In this document: in pieces, positions 59,266-64,000 of the stretch
Numbering within the stretch: the first letter of the stretch is position 1
Layout: every line of letters begins with the position of its first letter
Source of the DNA: Hypericum androsaemum
Lineage: Eukaryota; Streptophyta; Magnoliopsida; Malpighiales; Hypericaceae
Length of the DNA: 64,000 nt
NCBI GenBank assembly: GCA_963995505.1
Contig: OZ023188.1
Coordinates: forward strand, 3,100,001-3,164,000
Reading direction: 5' to 3'
The notes under the pieces: generated by a model
The model's database searches: none
What the model saw: the letters and a program-made list of their open reading frames with translations, nothing else
Told to the model about the DNA's origin: nothing
Made by a program: the position numbers and the translations under genes

Positions 59266-60960
59266 TCACATGGAGTCAGCCCCCAAGCTCGAGCTTCCGA
59301 GCTTGCTTGGCGTCTTCCCTCCAATCTCTATCGAACTCCAACTAGCAAGTCCACTTACTGAAGCAAACTTGTGACCAATAGATGCGCTCTCTATTTTTCG
59401 GTCAACCCCATGCTCCGCAACCTTGAACTGCTTCTCTGCTGGACCTTCTTGCCTCAAACAATTGCTACTTGCCATAGCATACAACGGGCAACCTTTTATT
59501 CCACCAAGTAGAACCCTCGACATACCACGAACTCTACCGTTCGGCCTTGAGTGAGATATCCGATTCGCCCGTGGTGCTACCAACGGCTTCGCATTCTCCA
59601 TGCAAAACCTACCCAACACCTTTGACGTGCATGTCTCTTTAGACAACCATAGCGGGAACTTGCTAACTTTGTCTCCGCGAATCCCAACTCCACTCAAACC
59701 ATTCATGTCAAGCTTTCGCTCCATCACACAAGAGCTTTTCTCCCCTCTATCGGAACCCAACGATGTGACTCCACCTACAACTGTGTTCCCCACTAACCTA
59801 TAGGTGTTCATAGCATTCCTTTCACCCTTCATCACAACCACAGCATCCTTCTCCACTTCCATTAGCCCGCCTACAACATTATAGTTGTACCCACTATAAT
59901 CCAAGGCTCCTAACGAGATCAAATTCCTCTCTAACTTCAGAACATGCCTAACCCCACTCAATTTTCTCTCAACACCATCCCACATCTTGATTTGGATATC
60001 ACCTATGCCAGCAATTCTGCAAGTAGAACCATCACCCATAGTCACCATACCTGAATCAACGAACTTGTAGGTGTCGAACCACCCTCTCTTGGGCGTCATG
60101 TGGAAAGAGCAAGCGCTATCCAAAATCCAGGAATTAGAATGCTTTGGACTTGACAAAACAGAAAGAAGATCACCATCTGACCCGTCCGAATGTGAGGCCA
60201 CATTCACGGAACCTGATCCTTTTTTCTCGTGATCCCGAGTTCTTTTTGGACAATCCTTCTTCACGTGCCCTTTTTCTCCGCACTCGAAGCAATTTCCCTT
60301 GAACCTCCTTGACCACGACTTGGATCCCTTCCTGTCTTTTGCCCCACTACGATCACCATGGCTACCCCTCACAACTAGCCCTTCCGCTTGTTCATCGTCA
60401 ATTTTCCTTCTTTGATGAAATCCTAGCAGAGCACTTGTGATATCTTCCAACACCAGGGACTCCTTCCCCCAAGTTAAAGTTGTAACCAAATTTTCGTAGG
60501 AGCCAGGTAAAGAATTCAGCAGCAACAATGCCTTGTCTTCTTCCTCGAACTTCACATCAACCTTTCTCAAGTCGCTCACAAGTTGACTGAAACTATTAAT
60601 GTGTTGGCTCAAATCCAAGCCCTCCTTCATCTTGAGCCCGTACAATCTTTGCTTAAGATAAAGCTTGTTCGACAAAGACTTAGACATATACCTTGCCTCC
60701 AATTTCTTCCATACCTCAGCTGGTGACTCCTCATCCATGACGTGATACATCACATCATCCGCCAAGCACAAGCGAATTGTCGCCACCGCCTTGGCCCCCA
60801 TCTCCTTCCACTCTTGCTCCTCCATCTTCTCGGGCTTCTTCTCCGAGAGCGCGATGACCATCCCTTGTTGCACGAGGAGATCCTTGACACGCCTTTGCCA
60901 TAACCCAAAATTCGAAGAACCATCGAACTTCACAAGAGCAAACTTCGCGCCGTCCGTCAT
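59266..60960 (-). CDS. Gag-protease-RT-linker fusion ORF of the non-autonomous copia element
   Basis: 564 residues without a stop. Residues 1 to about 200: copia Gag (FALVKFDGSSNFGLWQRRVK, LADDVMYHVMDEESPAEVW, LYGLKMKEG, INSFSQLVSDL, LLNSLPGSYENLV). Zinc knuckle CFECGEKGHVKKDC near 230. Protease start WILDSACSFHMT near 280, where the family normally has D-S-G/A; followed by GDGST and VRHVLKLERNLISLGALDY. A pre-integrase-like VEKDAVVVMKGE. Then a jump to SKVLGRFCMENAKPL and MSRVLL...CPLYAM, which resemble the copia segment between RT and RNase H (normally KVL-RF-M-AKPV, MSKVPY...LMYAM). Integrase and catalytic RT are thus deleted in frame. TTG-initiated extension to 60972 is possible; ATG 60960 preferred. 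Confidence 0.9.
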   Translation of the reverse strand: MTDGAKFALVKFDGSSNFGLWQRRVKDLLVQQGMVIALSEKKPEKMEEQEWKEMGAKAVATIRLCLADDVMYHVMDEESPAEVWKKLEARYMSKSLSNKLYLKQRLYGLKMKEGLDLSQHINSFSQLVSDLRKVDVKFEEEDKALLLLNSLPGSYENLVTTLTWGKESLVLEDITSALLGFHQRRKIDDEQAEGLVVRGSHGDRSGAKDRKGSKSWSRRFKGNCFECGEKGHVKKDCPKRTRDHEKKGSGSVNVASHSDGSDGDLLSVLSSPKHSNSWILDSACSFHMTPKRGWFDTYKFVDSGMVTMGDGSTCRIAGIGDIQIKMWDGVERKLSGVRHVLKLERNLISLGALDYSGYNYNVVGGLMEVEKDAVVVMKGERNAMNTYRLVGNTVVGGVTSLGSDRGEKSSCVMERKLDMNGLSGVGIRGDKVSKFPLWLSKETCTSKVLGRFCMENAKPLVAPRANRISHSRPNGRVRGMSRVLLGGIKGCPLYAMASSNCLRQEGPAEKQFKVAEHGVDRKIESASIGHKFASVSGLASWSSIEIGGKTPSKLGSSSLGADSM

Positions 60961-60987
60961 CCTCCAACCCAAGCTCTTGATACCAAT

Positions 60988-61279
60988 TGTTAGGAATTCA
61001 GCAACTAGAGAACAAGATCACACAAAGAACACGGAACAAGAGAATTACGTGGTTCGGCCTAATGCCTACGTCCACGGGGAGAAAGGAGAACTTTTATTGA
61101 TGAGTTTCCGAGTTACAAAGCTATACAAAACCTTAGGGTAACATGTCTTTATATAGAGGCAAACCCTTGTACATCAAGTAAGCTATTTAGGTCAAATTAG
61201 GAGTCCAAAAGCTAGTCCAAATAGAATAGGAAACAAGTCCACAAATCGTTTCCTCTTTAATTTCTCGACATCTCTAACA
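60988..61279 (-). repeat. 5' LTR of the young copia derivative
   Basis: 292 bp with TG...CA ends; the inner edge touches the primer binding site. Confidence 0.95.
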
Positions 61280-61419
61280 GATGATGAGTTTCGTTTGAAG
61301 AGGCGTGTTGGAAAAAATCCCACATCGGAAGTGACAAGTATCTTTGACCTATTTATAAGTGTGAAAGATTCATGTACGTATTTCTTAAAGTTTTGGATAA
61401 GATATAAAAATTTATATAT

Positions 61420-63309
61420 AGTTGCGTGTTTCCTCGGTCAAAATGGTGCATCCGTTGGGACCATTTATACAGTTGCAACTGTAGGCTGATAGTTCAAAGT
61501 TCAAACATAATTTAAGACATGTAGGACCTTAATGTAATTTGTTCCATGGTATCCGGGTCTGAATCGAAAGAAACAGTACACATACGTGAACCTAAGTGCT
61601 GCAAATTGCGTAATAATAAAAAGATATCAGTTAGTCAACCTGCATGGAGGAGGAAGCCGTGGACAGTTGACAAAAATATCACAACAAATATTAATTGCAA
61701 TTAACAACTCCGGATGAGAAATTTTATAATAATTTCTCCACAATTGAAACTACAAATAGTAAAATATTATTCTTTTTTCATTTTATCAATTAATATTGAA
61801 CCCGGTTCATTTTTCTCTCCTAATTTTATTAAAAAATTAATGATTCATTTTCAATCAACATAAAACTATTCGGATTACATTTGGCTATTCAACCAGTTGG
61901 TTGCAAAACTAATATTGAATCATGTTTTCAACCCTTGGATATCAAAAATCAAGGAATAGTATACTATAAGATGTATTTAAATCAGGGTTTACAAGTGTTG
62001 AATTATGTATTCGCAGTACTAACACTTGACTTTTTTTTTTCTGTCGTGATATTTTCTCACTAAATTTTAGTACGACAGAGTTTGTAACTAGAGGACAAAA
62101 ACACTTTTAGTTTGTATGATACTCGTGAACATGTCTAACCAACCATTTATATGGTTTGTTCAAACATGTTCACTTATTCATAATAAAATCTCTACATTTT
62201 CAAAAAATAGTATCCTATAGTTTCGATTTTGACAGTAGCTACAGAATAAACACGTCTAAATCGTGTGGCTGCTTTGAAATTTTCCAATCTAAAGTAGGGA
62301 TCAATGAATAGTTCCAAATATACCATGTGTCATGTGTGCTCCTTATATCTTATTATATTCATGGTGGAATCTTGCAGCCCAACTACTGTGCCACAATTTT
62401 CTTTCTTTTTTATTTAATATTCCATTTTGCGGCTTGCAATGATTATTTAATAGCAATTTAGTTGTCAAATCAAATAATTAATTTCAGCAGTTGACTATGC
62501 AAACAAGTAATATGTATTATATTATGGGGGCACACTTGTCACTCAATAAATCTAGTAAGAAAAGACTTATTCAAATAGCTCCAAAAAAATCTTATTCAAA
62601 ATCTTATTTTTTGAGTAACGAATTATTCTTAGCCAAGATGGATCGATTCGTCGGCCTTCTAGTCATAGATACCTCGGATGTGTAGGGCATGGTCCACATC
62701 TGGGGCGTTGCTTCAATGAAAATTATCTTTTTACTTTTTTTTATTAAAGTAACTTAAAACTGTTAATTACTATATTCAAAGAAAATTACAATTAGAACAA
62801 GATAAAGGGACTATGAGGATAATTAACATGGTTGGTAGTACTTGTCAAGACATCAATTTTGAAAGCTTAAATTGTTTCTACATATACCACCAACCCTCTC
62901 GAATTTGTCTATAAAAATTTCCTCCTTAAGTTTTACTTAGTATACTCCTAAGTTATAATTTTTCAAGGACTATTTTCATTATGTTGTATGTGATTATTTT
63001 TTCTCTCGTAAATTTTATTGAAAATAAAAATCACAATAAAATTACTCTGTATTTGTTGCAATCATGTTCCTCTATTAACATGTATCTCGATGATTTGCAG
63101 GGATTTAGTTTCCTTCGATGTACCCGTAGATCTTGAGATATTCACAAATCAAATCTGACAATGATAACGTCAAACATGATTTGTCTTATTGAGGTTTTTT
63201 TTCTCTATTACAAATTTCTTTTACTAGATCTTACCGTGATGAGGTTTTATCGAAACTAACAATCACCAAGAAAAGATTCACCTCTGTAATTTTTTCAGAT
63301 CTATATATA
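61420..63309. other. Intergenic stretch without a recognisable gene
   Basis: AT-rich, short ORFs only. No element borders resolved. Confidence 0.5.
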
Positions 63310-64000
63310 GGGGAGAATGGATTGAGTGGGGACTAAAAAAATTATGTCCATAGGTGGGGACTAAAATATGGATCGTCAGATTCGACGAGGTGATAAATCT
63401 TTTAGATCTAATGGTCATTAACCTATCAGGGGTATTTTTGACCTTCAATCCCAAAAGGTGCCAACTAGGGTTTTCACCCATATTTATTCTGCCACCCACA
63501 TTAGTTCTCTTCCTCTCCCCCCTCCTACCTCTAAAAAAAGGTTCTCTTCCTCTCCCAGATTTCAAAAACAAAACCCAAACGACTTGGAGTCCTGATTCAG
63601 CGAAACCAAGCCAAGCCAAGCCGCCAACACCTTCTTCTCTCTATTCTCCTCTCCATTTATCGTGAATCAATTCTTCTTCCCGATTCAGCCAAGTCGATAA
63701 CACCCACTTTGGGTGAATTTTTTTCGACTGCTCGAGCTTCTCACTGCCTCCCCTGCCGCGTCCTCCACGTCTTCAAGCTCGATCAGTGCTCGGGCTTCTC
63801 CACGCACGGTCTCCTCCACGGTAACCGCCGTCTCGACCTCCACCTGCTTGAGCACTCCTCCGCTAGGGTTTAGAAATTTATTGACTGATTGAAGTTGAAA
63901 TAATAGTCGGTTAGGGAATTCAATGGTCGGTGAGCTATTCTTGGAGGCTGAAAGCTCCTTTGACGTGATCTCCTCCACGTTTCCCGATGTATCGATATTG
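63310..64000. other. Possible left arm of a TIR element or 5' gene flank at the window edge
   Basis: From about 63310 (GGGGAGAATGG...GGGGACTAAAA) base composition changes and then becomes C/T-rich (63490-63660) and GC-richer. A minus-strand frame at 63685-63978 has no recognised domain. The order (AT-rich arm with a GGTATTTTTGACC patch, then CT-rich UTR-like DNA) resembles the long-TIR elements elsewhere in the window, but the partner arm is outside. Confidence 0.3.

Larger units (their letters stand above)
58768..61279 (-). mobile_element. Young non-autonomous copia derivative (TR-GAG-like), 2.5 kb
   Basis: LTRs of 292 bp at 58768-59059 and 60988-61279 appear identical base for base. Perfect 5-bp duplication GATGA at 58763-58767 and 61280-61284. 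Primer binding site TGGTATCAAGAGC inside the 5' LTR and a purine tract AAGGTGGAGAT before the 3' LTR. The LTR carries CTATATAAAG and AATAAA signals. The single long ORF (59266-60960) encodes Gag plus scraps of Pol; integrase, core RT and RNase H are missing. It must move with enzymes of a partner element. Identical LTRs and an intact ORF indicate very recent insertion. Confidence 0.95.
58545..61419 (+). mobile_element. TRIM-like relic, split by a younger copia derivative
   Basis: A short terminal repeat (58545 to about 58634, starting TGTTGGAGAG) is related to a second at 61306-61419 (TGTTGGAAAAAATCCCACAT); the first lacks an internal block. A primer-site-like TGATATCAGAGCC follows the first at about 58635. 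The internal part (about 58648-58767 plus 61285-61305) is only about 140 bp and non-coding. Imperfect flanks TAGTA/TAGTT could be a duplication. This is the structure of a terminal-repeat retrotransposon in miniature; divergence shows age. Confidence 0.6.

Noticed and set aside
63685..63978. 97-codon minus ORF at the right edge
   Set aside because: Glu/Val-rich, no domain, and antisense to a C/T-rich UTR-like region; cannot be supported.

Overview
This window is nuclear DNA of a flowering plant, probably a eudicot. It is AT-rich and intron-containing. The genes have close plant homologues (a CAT-type amino-acid transporter, XPF/UVH1, an SnRK2 kinase, a GH28 polygalacturonase, a trihelix factor, LTP-like proteins), and the rest is plant-type Ty1-copia, Mutator-like and L1-like repeats. 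The species cannot be fixed from the sequence.

Layout, left to right. 1-3.7 kb: no gene; a 23-bp tandem repeat and a GC-rich palindrome. 3.7-5.7 kb: an internally deleted copia derivative with two LTRs. 6.0-9.9 kb (+): a six-exon cationic amino acid transporter. 12.6-13.4 kb (-): a single-exon trihelix factor. 13.6-15.0 kb: a Mutator-type element (MULE) with long terminal inverted repeats (TIRs). 16.0-21.9 kb: a non-LTR-like retroposon containing a scrambled copia element. 21.9-23.4 kb (-): a four-exon polygalacturonase. 23.9-24.8 kb: a dead L1-type tail. 25.0-25.1 kb (-): tRNA-Trp(CCA). 25.6-29.9 kb (-): a nine-exon XPF endonuclease. 30.8-32.9 kb (-): a five-exon membrane-anchored cyclophilin. 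35.0-35.6 and 42.6-43.5 kb (-): two paralogous LTP-like genes, with a Pack-MULE between them carrying pieces of a CIPK kinase gene. 45.2-46.3 kb: another long-TIR MULE. 47.2-49.9 kb (-): a nine-exon SnRK2 kinase. 50.7-56.2 kb: a short MULE with a copia element inserted in one of its TIRs. 58.5-61.4 kb: a TRIM-like relic split by a very young non-autonomous copia element with identical LTRs and one long open frame. 63.3 kb to the end: possibly the left arm of another TIR element.

The host genes look intact. Wherever I rebuilt exons, frames close and splice sites are GT-AG. They do not form a pathway; this is an ordinary mixed plant gene region (nitrogen transport, wall pectin, DNA repair, protein folding, stress signalling, lipid-transfer-like proteins).

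The unusual content is in the mobile DNA: (1) a mobile-looking 2.5-kb copia derivative whose single ORF fuses Gag, the protease start and a scrap of the reverse-transcriptase end; (2) a copia element whose interior is inverted and permuted between intact outer LTRs and a target-site duplication; (3) a group of Mutator-type elements with roughly 190-270 bp TIRs and 9-bp duplications, one carrying kinase fragments; (4) a CAT intron whose two splice junctions lie in identical 15-bp repeats. No computation or database search was run; homology calls are from recognised motifs.
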